Part shown: piece by piece, positions 46,720 to 58,478 of the stretch
Numbering within the stretch: position 1 is the first letter of the stretch
Layout of the letters: the number at the start of each line of letters is the position of its first letter
Assembly (NCBI GenBank): GCA_008360955.1
Contig: LUCM01006187.1
Coordinates: forward strand, 1 to 64,000
Source of the DNA: Fasciolopsis buskii
Taxonomy: Eukaryota > Platyhelminthes > Trematoda > Plagiorchiida > Fasciolidae
Length of the DNA: 64,000 nt
Reading direction: 5' to 3'
Notes under the pieces: model-generated
Databases searched by the model: none
Told to the model about the DNA's origin: nothing
The model's input: only the letters and a program-made list of their open reading frames with translations
Position numbers and translations under genes: made by a program

Positions 46720-48415
46720 GTTGTCCACACCCGTGAACTCCGATCATGATGGTCCGTGTTTGGTCTTGTTTTTGCTTAGTTTGTGGTCACATCAGCATGA
46801 AAACCGCGCACCCTACATGGGTGATTGTAGACAAGAATACCGGACTTTAGTTCCTCTTGGAACTCTCAATGCGGCTGCCATCTCAGCAAAATTCTCAGAA
46901 TCCTAGCAAAGGCCGACTACCAATAAAATTTCATTGGCTTCTTAAGCAGCCTTGCACTCAAATACAGCTGCCACACAGAACCCTTTGCCACCTAACCCTA
47001 GGAAAGGATGGGTAACCTCGACCTCAACCGCACCGTTAGATGCTTACAGACTAGTTCCCTCAGAAACAATATACACTAAGGTGCATACACTCTTCAGACA
47101 TCAACTGACCAGAAGCTTTAGAGGTGACCGAGAGCAGTAGATGATAGGATATTGTAGGGACAATGCAAAGGCTGCGGATATGGCCTGTAGTCTCAACCCT
47201 TACAGTGTGAACAGGACTTCTGATCCAAGGAGGCCAAACATATCTAGATGACTAAAGAATCCCGACGGCTCACTGATGCACTGTCAGGACTGTCAGTTAC
47301 AACACTGAGCAGAGCACGTTAAGGAGCAACTTAGTTGGCCCACCGCCGCAGGCGGTGTTGCACTTCTGTCATCAGGTGAAACATTGGAGGTGGCTACAAA
47401 TCTTCCATCAAAAATCGAGTTAATCAGAAAAACAGATTACGTTAAAAAAATAATGCAGCAAGATCAGACGAACTGTTGCCACTCTTGCTCAGTGCTAATA
47501 AAGAAGTGTTTAAGTCGAGGTTTACAAAATTCCTGCGATTAATCTGGACAAAGGAAGAGATTCCCAAGGACCATACGAATCGCTGACCGTACCGATTTAC
47601 AAGAAAGGTGGTAGGTTTCATGTGAAGACCACAGAAGAATTAGAATAGAAAGCATCGCAGTGAAACTGTTCACGGGCAGTATCCTACGCCGATTATCTAC
47701 TAATAGCAAAAGCTCCACACGTGAGAACCAAACCGGTCTTCACAACGGTCGGAGTTGTATTGACCCGATTTTCATGTTGCCAAAAACCTCAAAATATAGG
47801 TACGCGTTTCACAAACAAACGAGTTCTGCCTTTCTTGATTTGAAAACTGTTCGACTCAGTCGATCGTGCAACTCCCTTGCGCTGTTTCTCGTTGGTGGGT
47901 TTGCTAGAGAAATCCATTTCATTCATCCAATCTCTGCATGCTAATGGCCAGAGCCGATTTGTACGTATGGCTATGTTTCACCCGAGTTCACTACGAGAAC
48001 TGATGTTCGCCAGAACTTTTCCTTGCCAAGTCCCATTTTTAACTTTGTTATCGAGATGGCTGCGGATATAGTCCTATCCTCATCTGAGAATAGTAACACC
48101 GATATTCGCTCAGGCATGAATCTCTCTGACCTCAAATATGCGGACGATGTTGTGCAACTGAGCGAAGATCCAAGTAAATTAAAAGCTTCTCTCGATCGCT
48201 TGAATGGTCTCGTGCGTTTGGTAGGCATTTTGCACAGTCGAAGTGTAAAATGCTGTTCCAGGACTAGATCGACTCACAACCGAACCTTGGTCTTGCTTGG
48301 GAACAACTGGGTGAGATGGATAGATTTATTTACTTGGTTAATATTACCAGATAAATCGTTCTCTCACTTACAGAAAGCCTGATGGGTATTCCCTAAGTTG
48401 AGTTATTTATGATAC
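46720..48415 (+). mobile_element. Second RTE-like LINE, degraded
   Basis: Ordered fragments of the same kind of protein: a decayed endonuclease end (LVPLGTLNAAAISAKF), the linker HTLFRHQLTRSFRGDREQ, a finger-like region at 47,570-47,650, ILRRLSTNSKSSTRENQTG with GRSCIDPIF at 47,683-47,782, and the palm LKYADDVVQLSEDPSKL at 48,130-48,180. The copy stops near 48,415, before the thumb. Two parts recur nearly identically elsewhere in inverted orientation (1-140 and 32,105-32,424). Confidence 0.8.
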
Positions 48416-48559
48416 TGTGAGTTGGCAGGCATAACCACAGCGCGTTGATTTAAGAATAACATTTGTACTACCTGAACTTTGTTGGAGTTGCTGACGGAAT
48501 TCAGTTTTGCCTGGATGTAGTTATCGACGATGTTACAGATTGAAACACTGAGCGTTTGT

Positions 48560-48960
48560 CTTACGAAAACGTTTTAAAGATCCAACAGATACTCCATTTC
48601 TCTTGGGTTTTAAATATCTTGGCCATTTTAGTGATAGTAACGATTTCGGACCGATTGCTCAACAGTTGTCTTCTCTGGTCAATGCACAATCGTTCAGAAA
48701 TGTATCACCATTTGATGTTATTTCGGATTATTCTCGCTTCATTTCATTTTTTAACAAGCTTCTTGTTTGCTTCAGCTAGTTTCTTACGCCCTCTTTATGC
48801 GGTTAGCTTCCAGTGAACAATAGATGTTCGCTGCATACTTCACGTTTAGCCTACAGTGCTGTCTGTCGGCTATTTTACCTTAAGGGGATTGCTGTCTTGG
48901 TTACCAATGCCTCCATTTTGGGAAAATATGCAATCATAGGGATGTATGGCAAATCATTCA
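48560..48960 (+). mobile_element. Ty3/gypsy pol fragment (RT end to RNase H)
   Basis: In the frame starting FKDPTDTPFLLGFKYLGHFS, the sequence continues QQLSSLVNAQSF, then DVISDYSRFISFFNKL, and after a TAG the block FLTPSLCG and GIAVLVTNASILGKYA. This matches the gypsy pol order (K-x-L-G-H, L-R-S-F-L-G-x-x-x-Y-Y-x-R-F-I, then the RNase H start V-T-D-A-S). The Asp of T-D-A-S is Asn here, and stops occur. No LTR was found. CsRn1/Boudicca-type elements of flukes are the likely source. Confidence 0.6.
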
Positions 48961-49000
48961 CTTGCGTTACTTGGATACACATATTTATACACAAACGCAT

Positions 49001-49330
49001 GCATATATACACATATATATATATATACTTATATATATTTACCAAAATCTTGTTTGTATGACAGGAGTGTGAAGGGATTGGGAATCTATTTTTGGGATCA
49101 CAACCGTGATGGCTAGTTTTCTTGTTTGGGTTAGGCACTGCCAACCTACAGAACGACGGTGCCGGAAGTGCGAGATGGTACACTTCTAGTCAGTAAGATC
49201 CACATCAATAAACTGAATCCCGGGAGTGTATCACCGTTTCCGCGGCTATTCCGGCTCATCAGACATGCATACCCGGTACACTCATGTCAAATCGTCTACA
49301 AACTTAAACACGCCGGAGAGAGAGTATGCA
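49001..49330. repeat. AT tracts and interspersed repeat copy
   Basis: An interrupted AT microsatellite (49,001-49,040) is followed at 49,195-49,330 by sequence resembling 34,125-34,230 (shared landmarks: cccgggag near the start, tgcatacccg / tgcgtacccg, tcatgtcaaa / tcttgtccaaa). Confidence 0.5.
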
Positions 49331-49424
49331 GGTATGCTTAGTGCGACGTACTATATATTCTTTCACTTCAACCAATTTTGATGTCACAGTTCATGTTACG
49401 TTACTCCTTTGCTTTGTTGCTTAA

Positions 49425-50205
49425 ATAACTAAGCCAACGCCTTGATACCCATTAAACGGTTTCGTAAAGTCAGCAATCATTTGCAATAAGGTAACCTGTG
49501 AAAGCAGTGTAAGTACCTGTCAACTGACGGCCTTTCCCTTCATCTCCTTTCAGGTCTCGGAGAGAAACCATATGAATATGCTTAATGCACAGGAAGCCAG
49601 ATATGGCTTATTACGTTGAAACCTAATCATTTATAGTAAAATATTTTTTATGCCTGTTTCTTGTTTTTTGTTTTTCCAATGCGGTACGACTCCGGTTGAA
49701 TCTGCAAAGGTGTTCTAGCTGCCGTTATGTGAGCCCTTACGGTTTTCGATGGTATGTACTTACGCAGCTTTTTGTCAAAGTTCGCACAATATTTCGGGAA
49801 GTATGTCGTGGTTGGTGATTCATCCGACAGATATCCGACTAGTTACACTGATCGAAATGTAACGGTTGTAAATCACTGCGCATGAATATTGGGAGGATTG
49901 TCGCAGAGAAATGTTTCTCGGATGCGCCATTCTTGCTTAGGGATGTGCAGGCATTTACTTGAGATGATGCTATAGCGGTTTAATATTTAAAGGCATTAAA
50001 AATCGTCGACGAGAGAAATAAAGGCCGCTAAATAAATGTGCCGTTTTTCGTTTGCCCACAGTTTACTAACCCAGTACTGGGCGGGCGCCGGTCGTGCTTC
50101 CGGACATTTTCGTATGTATTGTCCGCAAGCACCGAAGTTCTATCGGATTTGATTTGCTACCGGATAGTGTCCGGATCTGCTATGCCCAATTAGTGATACC
50201 TGATG
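49425..50205 (+). repeat. About 780-bp non-coding repeat, copy 1
   Basis: It aligns over nearly its whole length with 55,005-55,767 in the same orientation. Landmarks in order: aaggtaacctgtgaaa, tgaatatgcttaatgcac, tccggttgaatctgc, aaatgtaacggttgtaaatc, aaaatcgtcgacgagag, then a tccgga-rich end. The copies have diverged substantially, so it is an old family. No coding capacity was seen. Confidence 0.75.
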
Positions 50206-50206
50206 G

Positions 50207-50240
50207 TATAATATATATATAGATATATGTATATATATAT
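50207..50240. repeat. Interrupted (AT)n
   Basis: AT microsatellite directly at the 3' end of the 780-bp repeat copy. Confidence 0.85.
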
Positions 50241-52680
50241 GTAATACTTACTGTAGACTCAGCTTTGATTGCGTTACTTCGTTTTGTACGTTTACATAAG
50301 TTACTTTACGGATTAGAGGAAATGTAAGTCAATGTACATTCCTCAAGTGATTTAGACGAGGATAGAAGAAATCATGGCCCACTGGATACTTCCAGTGCTT
50401 TTTGATTTGGGTTCTATTTATTTAAAATCGATGATAAAGTAATAAAAATATGGCGTCACAATTACTATGGCGTTGCGAGGAGGTTAGAAGTTCAGGTTTT
50501 TGGCTAGGAAATTACGGACAGTCATTCTCCTTTGTAAATGGAGCTCCGATTTTCCGGAATGGCTATAAAATAAACACAATCTTTTAAATAATGTTGCTTT
50601 ATTTAAAAAAAACTACCGGGGATAGTAAAAAAGAACAGAATGAACTGCGTGTCCGCAAAATAGGATTTTTCTGCTTTTACTTTATTATAATTGTGTCAAT
50701 CACTGCAGTCGGTCATTGACAGTCACTGCATTATATCGCTTTCCGACTCCTTATCTATGTCTTCGCTGCAATTACTGTACCCTATTTGTAAAAATACACC
50801 TTAAAACCAAAAAACTGTTCTCAGTATGAAAACGATCAACCAGCGGTCTTCAGTTATTTATGGCTGTCATCCTGCCGGATGATGAAAAAAGGATGTATGC
50901 ATACTAAGCAATTCGTGGCTTACGCCGGACGAGAGCGCTGCATACGTCCCGTATGTCGACAGTGTTCCACCTTACAGTGAGAACTCACGTAAAAATCCTA
51001 GTGAACACGTCCATATTATCAACCAAATTGCTAATATGCAATTTATTTTTAAGCTTTGCACAACGAATTCTGGTACATTCAAAAACGGGCCGAACACCAC
51101 ACATATCCGTCCAGTGGTGGAAAAGTAACAGACTCCCAGAATACCGTAAACTATTTTTAAACTAGAAACAACAGAACCAAGAAATGAAAGAGAAATTTCT
51201 CCTCACAAGAAGATTCACCGCCTCGGCGGTATGTCTGCGCTCCAACAGCATCAAATGGTGCAGATTACTACACATGCATCATTTTTGTGTTAACATCAAT
51301 CCCATTACAGGATAACACAAACGTCCAGAACATTGATGATTGTAAGTTGTGTTGCTAAGAAAACATCTATTTCACAGCTACACCGAAATTACCTACCACT
51401 ATAGACTCATAGAGGCATTCTCAGGGGCCGCTATATCCTCCTGAAAATTGGTGCAAGTAATAATTGTACTAGCCCTACTAAAACATGGCTGATGCTTCAG
51501 TTTCTTTTGCCGATTTGGACCTAGTTTACACCATATCTAGAATCTCGGCAGACGTGGGCGGGCTATTCACAAGCCAATGTATATTGTTCCAATAGCGCTA
51601 TCGTTCATATGCCTAAGTATCAGAGAGGATGGACGTTGTGTACAAAGACAGCATGCGACAATTAAGTGCAATAAAGCGTCAAATAGATCGTTTAGTGCTC
51701 CGCACACATTAGAAAGCCACCAACCATTTTTCTGTTGACAACTGAACAAATTCTGAGACAACCGGACCTGACAATTCTACATGGTGAAAATCGTCACCAG
51801 CTGGTAAGCACTATTTTGTGATTATATAATGTAGGAGTTCATCTTCACGACTACCTTCGGTGACACTGCTCCTCGCTATGTGGGACAAGTGATGGCTAGA
51901 CTACTGGCTGGGAAAATAGCCCGTGAGGTGAATTATCTGGGAGCAAAAAGACAAGTGAGATAATCGTTGGCAAGTCCCAATTAAACCAATGCCAAGCTAA
52001 CAAAATAATTTAGAAGCTGCGCTTCCACAAGACAACTTGAAAAATACTACTGCCTTAGTGATAGAGGGGACTTCCTTTCATAGTCACAAGACTAGACGAG
52101 GAATAGCTAGAGATTACCCACACCAATAATATACATCACTGGCAAACGGAAACTGTAGTTTCGTTACAGAACATGACTGAGCAAATAACGTATTTGGATT
52201 TAGACACAGTTCAGTCGTAACAGAAGAACCTTTGCAGCCCAATTAATGCTGTTTAAAAATACATTTTCTACCCTTCCACTTGCTTTCTTTCTGCATATTT
52301 GTGGCCGTTAGTAAATTTTCAAAACTACCTAAGGTAAGTAAATGTTCCCTCCCATCGACACGTCGGCATCCGTTCAAGAATGCAGGTTTTATCGCTTCAC
52401 GGATATCAAATTGTACGTGCATCTCGCCTTATTGAAAAGTGGTTTTTATTTAAGTAGTTTATGGGGAAGCGCATGCTACGCCAATGCAAATAATACTTAA
52501 ACTGTCGGAAACAATGGTAACGCGCTTTCATATCGTTCTACTGTGCGCGAAGAATACGAATCTTGTTTACCTCACACTTACTGAGAACAAAGTTGTTCAT
52601 TATTTCGTGTTATTCCTTTTGGCCTACAAGTGGAGTTAGATAACGGAAGACGACAGCGCATTCGATTACGAATACATATG

Positions 52681-52681
<1 letters not shown>
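50241..52681. other. No recognised gene
   Basis: Only short, unsupported open frames on both strands. Confidence 0.35.

Positions 52682-52718
<37 letters not shown>
52682..52718. repeat. (AT)n microsatellite
   Basis: About 18 AT units. Confidence 0.9.
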
Positions 52719-53567
52719 CGGGCTTGTTTGTTGATTCTTCATCGGCAATTTTCTACACGTAACGGTGTTTTTGATAGTCACTGTGGAAAGCACAATCTAT
52801 GCGCCGGGGTAGAAACTGAGACACCCCTATTTACTCATTGGTCTACCCAAGTAGCATTGTACCCACAGTCTGCCCCCGGTAACGTCTGTGCAAGAGATTG
52901 GCACATAAATAGGCATTTAATTTGTGCATGAAAATGAGGTGCTGTTTACTAAAACTAGTCCGGCATAACTTATTTATGAATTTACTAGATATTTGTTGTC
53001 ATTTGCAAAATTTCGTAGAAGGTCTATCTGCTTAAGTAGGCCGGGTACTCTCTGCATGCTGCCCTTTTGGTTACCCATTGTTGTTATTGGTGAGTTGTAT
53101 CTGGTTTGTGATATGAAGTTTTGCTTCATAAGCTCTTCATAGTGTGATTAGTTACCTTCGGCAAATTTTGGCGTGAAGGGGTCTGCAAGGATTTTTGGTA
53201 TTTTTCCTTTACTTAAGAGTGCTTTCATGATGAAAGAACCCTCATCTTTTGCATAGCTTAACAGGTTAACGCCCTCCTAGGGCAATCGCCAGTTGGGCTG
53301 CACTTATTGCATTGCGGTGACTGCTCTATTTTATCTGACCAGTAAATTCATTTTGGGTTCTTATTTGTCAGTTAAAAGCGCCAAGAAACCATCGGATATG
53401 ATAGTTTTTTGTTTACAGCAACTGTTCTCTCACAATTAATTTCATAAGTGGTTGTGTAATGTTCCTCGCGCTATCGTGTACAGCGCACCTGGTAGTGTAT
53501 AACAGACCCATTATTATTTATAGAAAAAGAACTAGACGTATTTTTTGGCCATGCATGACAACGCGAG
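52719..53567. other. Upstream of the plus-strand gene
   Basis: No supported feature. A possible promoter region for the exon at 53,568 cannot be defined from sequence. Confidence 0.3.
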
Positions 53568-53639
53568 ATGGCAGAGATATCACGCAAGAAAGAAAGAGCT
53601 CAGTGTCTTGCAGTGTGCTGTTTGTGGGAAGGCTACGCT
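53568..53639 (+). CDS. Candidate first exon of nested plus-strand gene
   Basis: An ATG opens 24 codons (MAEISRKKERAQCLAVCCLW and four more) up to donor ACGCT followed by gtgaga. A 32-nt intron (53,640-53,671, ending gaagttag) then joins in phase 0 to the next exon. An overlapping frame from an ATG at 53,551 reads a CxxC-rich peptide (LQCAVCGKATL) but meets a TGA, so I prefer the first. Product unrecognised. Confidence 0.4.
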
Positions 53640-53671
53640 GTGAGAGAAATGCGTTAGATGTCCGAAGTTAG

Positions 53672-53853
53672 CCCAGCCAGATAAGTGTACCAGATTGTGT
53701 CTTCAAATTTCGTGAAGTTGTGCCAGTCACTTATATTCCTTCGAAATCCCATGGTGCTGAAATGCTGGCCGACGAGGTTTTTGCAGATTCACCGTCACAT
53801 ACCTTTGAATGTTCCGCCATTCCTGATATCAATATCAGGACAAGACAGTTTCA
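53672..53853 (+). CDS. Candidate second exon of nested plus-strand gene
   Basis: Open from PSQISVPDCVFKFREVVPV through KSHGAEMLADEVFADSPSH to donor TTTCA followed by gtaagc, leaving two bases. The sequence is protein-like and soluble. The following acceptor could not be fixed: ttctcag at 53,876 and gattgcag at 53,886 both give stops in the required phase. Confidence 0.42.
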
Positions 53854-53981
53854 GTAAGCAAAACTTTTCTTCTCAGATGATTGCAGTATCAGCGGTGCAT
53901 AGCAAGACGCGGTTGGTAACTGAAACTGTGAATTTTCAGGGTACATAACTTTATTGCATCTAATCGCGTGCCCTGTTACAG

Positions 53982-54122
53982 ATAAAATAATTACGAGGTG
54001 CCACGCGACCAGTCGCAATTCAGAAACTGCAGATTTTTTGTTGAATGCCATTTGGACTGTTTTCATCCGTATCAAACTGACGACACTGCCTCAAAGGGGA
54101 ATCTCGGAAGCCATACTTCTAG
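53982..54122 (+). CDS. Candidate exon of nested plus-strand gene
   Basis: A 141-nt segment between acceptor gtgccctgttacag and donor CTTCTAG with gtattc. Two frames are usable: one with ETADFLLNAIWTVFIRIKLT, the other Cys-rich (CRFFVECHLDCFHPYQTDD) from a later start. The first splices in phase to 54,159 across a 36-nt intron. The second fits a start at 54,194. Confidence 0.38.
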
Positions 54123-54158
54123 GTATTCATATGATTCTTTATCTCATCTTTCGTTTAG

Positions 54159-54226
54159 TCCACCCCAACACTTGTGTCACCAATCAGTTATTGCCGCTTA
54201 ATGCCAGAGTCCGTATCAACATACAG
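54159..54226 (+). CDS. Candidate exon of nested plus-strand gene
   Basis: Follows a 36-nt intron ending atctttcgtttag. It ends at a GC-type donor (ATACAG, gcaagt). The frame depends on the choice made for 53,982-54,122. The following open segment from 54,274 (GSGSIKTYEDDP) needs another small intron before 54,402. Confidence 0.33.
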
Positions 54227-54419
54227 GCAAGTTTACTCTCTCGATATTTTAATTTTCATTGAATTTTTACAAGAGGATCTGGAAGCATCAAGACCTATGA
54301 AGATGACCCTAGTGCAAAATGACCAAGCTGGTCTAAACTGTCGGTCTTCCAGATTTCTTAGATAGGATTTCGTCTGCACTAAATGAAATTTAGGTCAGCC
54401 AAGCATACATTATTTACAG

Positions 54420-54540
54420 GTTGGTCGTAAAGCCTACGGACGATGAAATTAGTCGTTATCAGCTAACCAGAACATTAAACCAAGATTGTTTGGCTAAGCT
54501 AGAACAAGATTTGAGAGAAATGCGCAACTTCGACTCAACA
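54420..54540 (+). CDS. Helical exon of nested plus-strand gene
   Basis: A 121-nt exon between a good acceptor (tacattatttacag) and a strong donor (TCAACA followed by gtaagc). It encodes LVVKPTDDEISRYQLTRTLN and QDCLAKLEQDLREMRNFDST, a charged helical segment. One-base start, phase-0 end that joins exon 54799-54900. This and the next exon are the best supported part of the gene. Confidence 0.58.
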
Positions 54541-54798
54541 GTAAGCAATTCGTGGTTTTCATTTAACTTCCAGGTCCATAAATTAAAGCACTGTGGGCCA
54601 GGAACGTCGGTAATGCGGTCGCAGAACGCTGAATGCTATCCCTGGTGAAGAGCCGGCGTCACATTGTAACCTTCTTTGAACCAGTGTAAAAACGGCTGTT
54701 TTCAGCCACCGATTTTTAGGAGCCCTTATTGGTAGATTGATTCCAAAATTTTCACTTGCTGTTTAACAGATGCCGTGAGATCAGTAGCGGCACTCTAG

Positions 54799-54900
54799 GA
54801 AGAGTCGGTTGTGGATAGTGAGGGAATTATCAAATACTTGTTCACGGATGCTCGAGTCCGAGGTTACGGGCGCAGAGTGCACAGATGCCCTTATTGCCAG
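54799..54900 (+). CDS. Exon with Cys-x-x-Cys of nested plus-strand gene
   Basis: A 34-codon exon (phase 0 at both ends) after acceptor cggcactctag, ending TGCCAG and gtactg. It encodes DSEGIIKYLFTDARVRGYGR and ends HRCPYCQ, half of a zinc-binding knuckle that the next exon would complete. The 780-bp repeat copy 2 follows 100 bp later, so the next exon lies beyond it and was not found. Confidence 0.58.
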
Positions 54901-55004
54901 GTACTGTTTTCTTTCACTTCAGCTAAAGTGCATATCAGTATTCATGGTATGTAATTGTTTTCCCAGTAGCTAGTTGGATCCTTTGTCAGTTCTATTTCGT
55001 ATAT

Positions 55005-55767
55005 AACCAGAACGAAGCTAGGGCATGAGACCCATTAAATGTTTCCCTAGAATCAGCGATCACTCTTACTGAGGTAACCTGTGAAAAATCGACATGCTCT
55101 TTCATCTGATGGCGCTTTCCCTCGTTCCTTTCAACAGAAATCACCTGAATATACGTAGTGCACTGGGAACCAGATGTAAATTTTTTCATCGGTCGTAGTA
55201 AATTATTTTCGTATGTCATCATCTAGTTTTCTCTATTTTTTCGATGCAGTCCGAGTCCGATTGAATCTGCGACACTGTTGTGGCTGCGATCATGTGACCA
55301 CTTACCGTTGATGATAGTTTGCACTTAGTCTGCTCATTTGTCAGACTTCGCGCAATGTTTCGTTGCTATTCATCCGAACTGCAGTTCAGTAGGCATGCCT
55401 ATTGGCGATCAGACACATTGATGGAAATGTAATCACTGTAGATCTCTGGGCAGGAATATATCGTGTTAGGGATTTTGTCGCACAAAATGTTTCCACGGTG
55501 AGCGCTACTTACTTAGGAATGTTCAGCCGTTTATCGCAAGCAATGCTATTGTGGCCGTCTAATCTTTAAGAGCAATAAAAATCGTTGATGGGCGGGCGAG
55601 GGGCAAAAGGCAGGTAGAAAGTTGTACCGTTTTCTATGCTCATCATCTGCCCAACCAGTTGTGTTTCCGGAGTTTTCCGTATGCACTGTCCGGATTTTAC
55701 CGGATTTTTTCCGAATCAAAGCCATATACGGTCCGGATCCGGCCTGCCATATCGGTAATTAGACCAA
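55005..55767 (+). repeat. About 780-bp non-coding repeat, copy 2
   Basis: Homologous along its length to 49,425-50,205. It ends in a cluster of tccgga steps. It lies just after the Cys-x-x-Cys exon of the nested gene. Confidence 0.75.
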
Positions 55768-56120
55768 TTTTGCGCCTTGATTGGATAGATACTTGTGTGC
55801 TAAGTTTCAGCTCTACACGATAACAAACAAGGATTTTGCGAGCACTCTCAATGAACAAAATACGACCAGTTTCTGTGCATAAACACAGCATGTGCTAGCG
55901 GGGGTTATACACAAGCAAAAGAGGCGTAAAATGTCCCGCTAGGAGGGGGAGGTTAGCATCATTAACTTAAATGATAAAACGTTTTTAGGAAAAACAGTTT
56001 TTTGTTTCTAGTTGAGTAAGTCTTTGGAAAATAGAAAATTTCCGAAAGGCCTATAAATCAATTCTGATTCTTCGGTTATGTTGTAAGAGAATTCGCCCGT
56101 CTGGATTAAAATCTAGTTAC

Positions 56121-56279
56121 CTCTGAACTTCGTTGCTCAGGTCATTCAACCGACGGTAGCAGTCTCGAATCGTTTCTTCTGCAGCATCCAGCTGATTTTG
56201 CAACTTTGCATTTTCGGATTTCATGGATTCTTTATCATACTGTAACTGATACAGCTTATCTAGGATATTTCTCGCATTC
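56121..56279 (-). CDS. Coiled-coil exon
   Basis: A 159-nt exon from acceptor ataatttcccgag to donor CAGAG followed by gtaact, fully open. It encodes NARNILDKLYQLQYDKES, then MKSENAKLQNQLDAAEETIR and DCYRRLNDLSNEVQ, a classical coiled coil with Leu/Ile at a and d positions. Its one-base start joins the AG left by exon 60569-60793 (Arg) and its end joins exon 33317-33485 (Ser). The helix is continuous over both joins (PAAIAEATRNARNILDKLYQ). Confidence 0.68.
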
Positions 56280-56891
56280 CTCGGGAAATTATTTTGTAAA
56301 TTTCAAAGATGGTCTCACTCGTTGTTCAGGAAACAAGACTTTCCCGTATAGACTACGTCCTCCATTTTCCACGAAAACCCATACAAAGAACGAAATACCG
56401 CTAGCCCAGTTCCAGTTCCAGTTCCAGTTAGATTACAGGACTATAAGGCGATATGCCTGATCGTCCACGTTCTTGTACCGAGATTTCAATGGGTCTGACG
56501 ATGCTTCGACAACAAGAAGGTGGGAAAGCGTCTTTAGTTCTTATATCAGAGAAAACAATTAGTGAGATGCCTTCCTCTCAACAGTATCCTCAACCCCACA
56601 TTTCCCAACCTGTGCCCTCCATACACAGTTGGCCATGCCCTGTCTAATCTCTCTTTGAATTCACGAACTGATTCCACCTCGACCCGGTGGTTGTGTGTTC
56701 TCGCACAGTTGTTTTCCCGTTCCCTCAAAGTGCATTGTCCCACTTTATCTGTAATAAGGCTCCACGGTGACCCCGCAACTCGACCAGACCATGAATGAAC
56801 TTGAAAGCTTGTATTAAGTCACCCCTTTACCTACGTCTTTCCAGGGAGTACAAACCGAGCGACCTCAGCCTCCGCTCATATCCCATGTGCC

Positions 56892-58478
56892 TCAAATGCC
56901 GAAACCGCCGTGTAAAACACGCTGAACCTGTTCCAGCAACCTACTATCTCTTACCAAATATGGTCTCCATACCTGGACACAGTATTCCAAGTGCGGTAGG
57001 AAAAATGCCGTGAACAGCGGCGGATGAACGCGGGGCCCTCTAGATCCTACGGTCTTCTTAAGTTGGCGTAGGGCACACCATGCCATCTTGACCTCCACCT
57101 GGCATTGCAGACTGCGTTTGAAGTCCGCACTCACGACTATCCCGAGGTCTCTTGCTTGCTGAGTTTGCTTCATCGCGACCTGATGCCTAGGTGGATCCAT
57201 GTGGTGAGGGGAATTTGATTCTACATCCATGAGCCGTTGAAATCTGTCCAAGTTCGAGTGAAGATCACAGCTCACCATCCACTGTAAACCATATTCATAT
57301 CCCTCTGGATAGCCTCACTGTTTGCTATTCCTAATAGTTTAATATCGTCGGCAAACAGGAGACACGGATTTTCAAATCAAATAGCCATGTCGTTGACATA
57401 CTTAAGAAAGTGCAGTGACCCTAAGACAGTCTCCTGAAGCACCCCGCCATATAGCAATCCTCTGTGCAACAAACACGCGTCAACCCTCACCCTGAAAGAT
57501 CTACCCTTCAGACTTTGTGTTATCCAGTTATTCACCTTAGCATCCACCCCGAAAGCCTTCACTTTCAGGTCAGCAAACCTGTGGTTCACGGAAAAAAACG
57601 CCTTCCGATAGTCCAGACGGCAGAATTCTACTCGTTCACTCATGTCACTCCTACCCATTACTTCATCAAGGAGGCTTATGAGGTTGGTAATACAGAGACG
57701 TTTTTGCCAAAATCCGTGCCGCTCTATCATCATTAACTTGTTGGCATCTAGGTGACCGAATATGCTGTCGCGACGCCCTCTTTCACGAGCTTTTAGCATG
57801 ATGGATGTCAGCTTCACCGATCGATAGCTGTCACAGTTGCCTCTGTCCTCTCCATTGTGCATCGTTATGACGATCGACGTCAACCAGTCTGCGGGAAGCC
57901 GCCCCTCGTCCAGCGACGCGTCGAACAACTGGGTGCAAGGTTTCGCCAGAACCTCCACCAGCAGCTTTGCTATCGTTGGGTGGATCCCATCAAGCCCTGC
58001 CGCCTTCGACGCATCCATTTTTTAGGCTGTTCCACACTTCTTCCTCTGTGATCGCTCCGTCCGTCATGTCCACCAAAAGGATGATGGGACCTGGTGTTCG
58101 TCCCTGCGTCCCTCAATCCCGCCTGTATAGTGCCTGAAAAAAATTTCAACATAGAGTCGGCTTTCTCTTTACTGTCGGCTGACCAACCGCCTGGCGGGAT
58201 TTTGCTCCACCTACGGCCTTTCGCAAGGCAGACTTAGACTGCACGTAGTTGTATTACGCCTTTGCGTTTCTTTTGGCGTCACCAGCGATACGCTCCTTGT
58301 TGGCAGTTTGGCAATATCGTTGAATGCGAGACCTTCTCTTCCTCTCCGCTATATATCTTAGGTGATCTCGGTAACCCTGTGTTTCTTTATATCTCAGGAA
58401 TGCTTGGTGTTGAGCTTTCTTGCTCTCTTGATCCCTCTCTACCACCATAGTGGTAGCCCCTTTTACCTGATGTAGCAA
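56892..58478 (-). mobile_element. CR1-like LINE, ORF2 RT region
   Basis: Read leftwards: a basic pre-RT linker (RDHLRYIAERKRRSRIQRYC, 58,254-58,478), then RT (ASKAAGLDGIHPTIAKLLVE, RLPADWLTSIV, the LDYRKAFFSVNH block whose family form is D-x-x-K-A-F-D-x-V-x-H, and YVNDMAI), then CLLFADDIKLLG near 57,320, a thumb with RDLGIVVSADFKRS, and PPLFTAFFLPHLEYCVQVWR. This order and the F-A-D-D and P-x-L-E-Y motifs fit the CR1/Jockey group rather than RTE. Frames are broken near 58,020 and 57,370. It lies in an intron of the coiled-coil gene, same strand. Confidence 0.8.
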
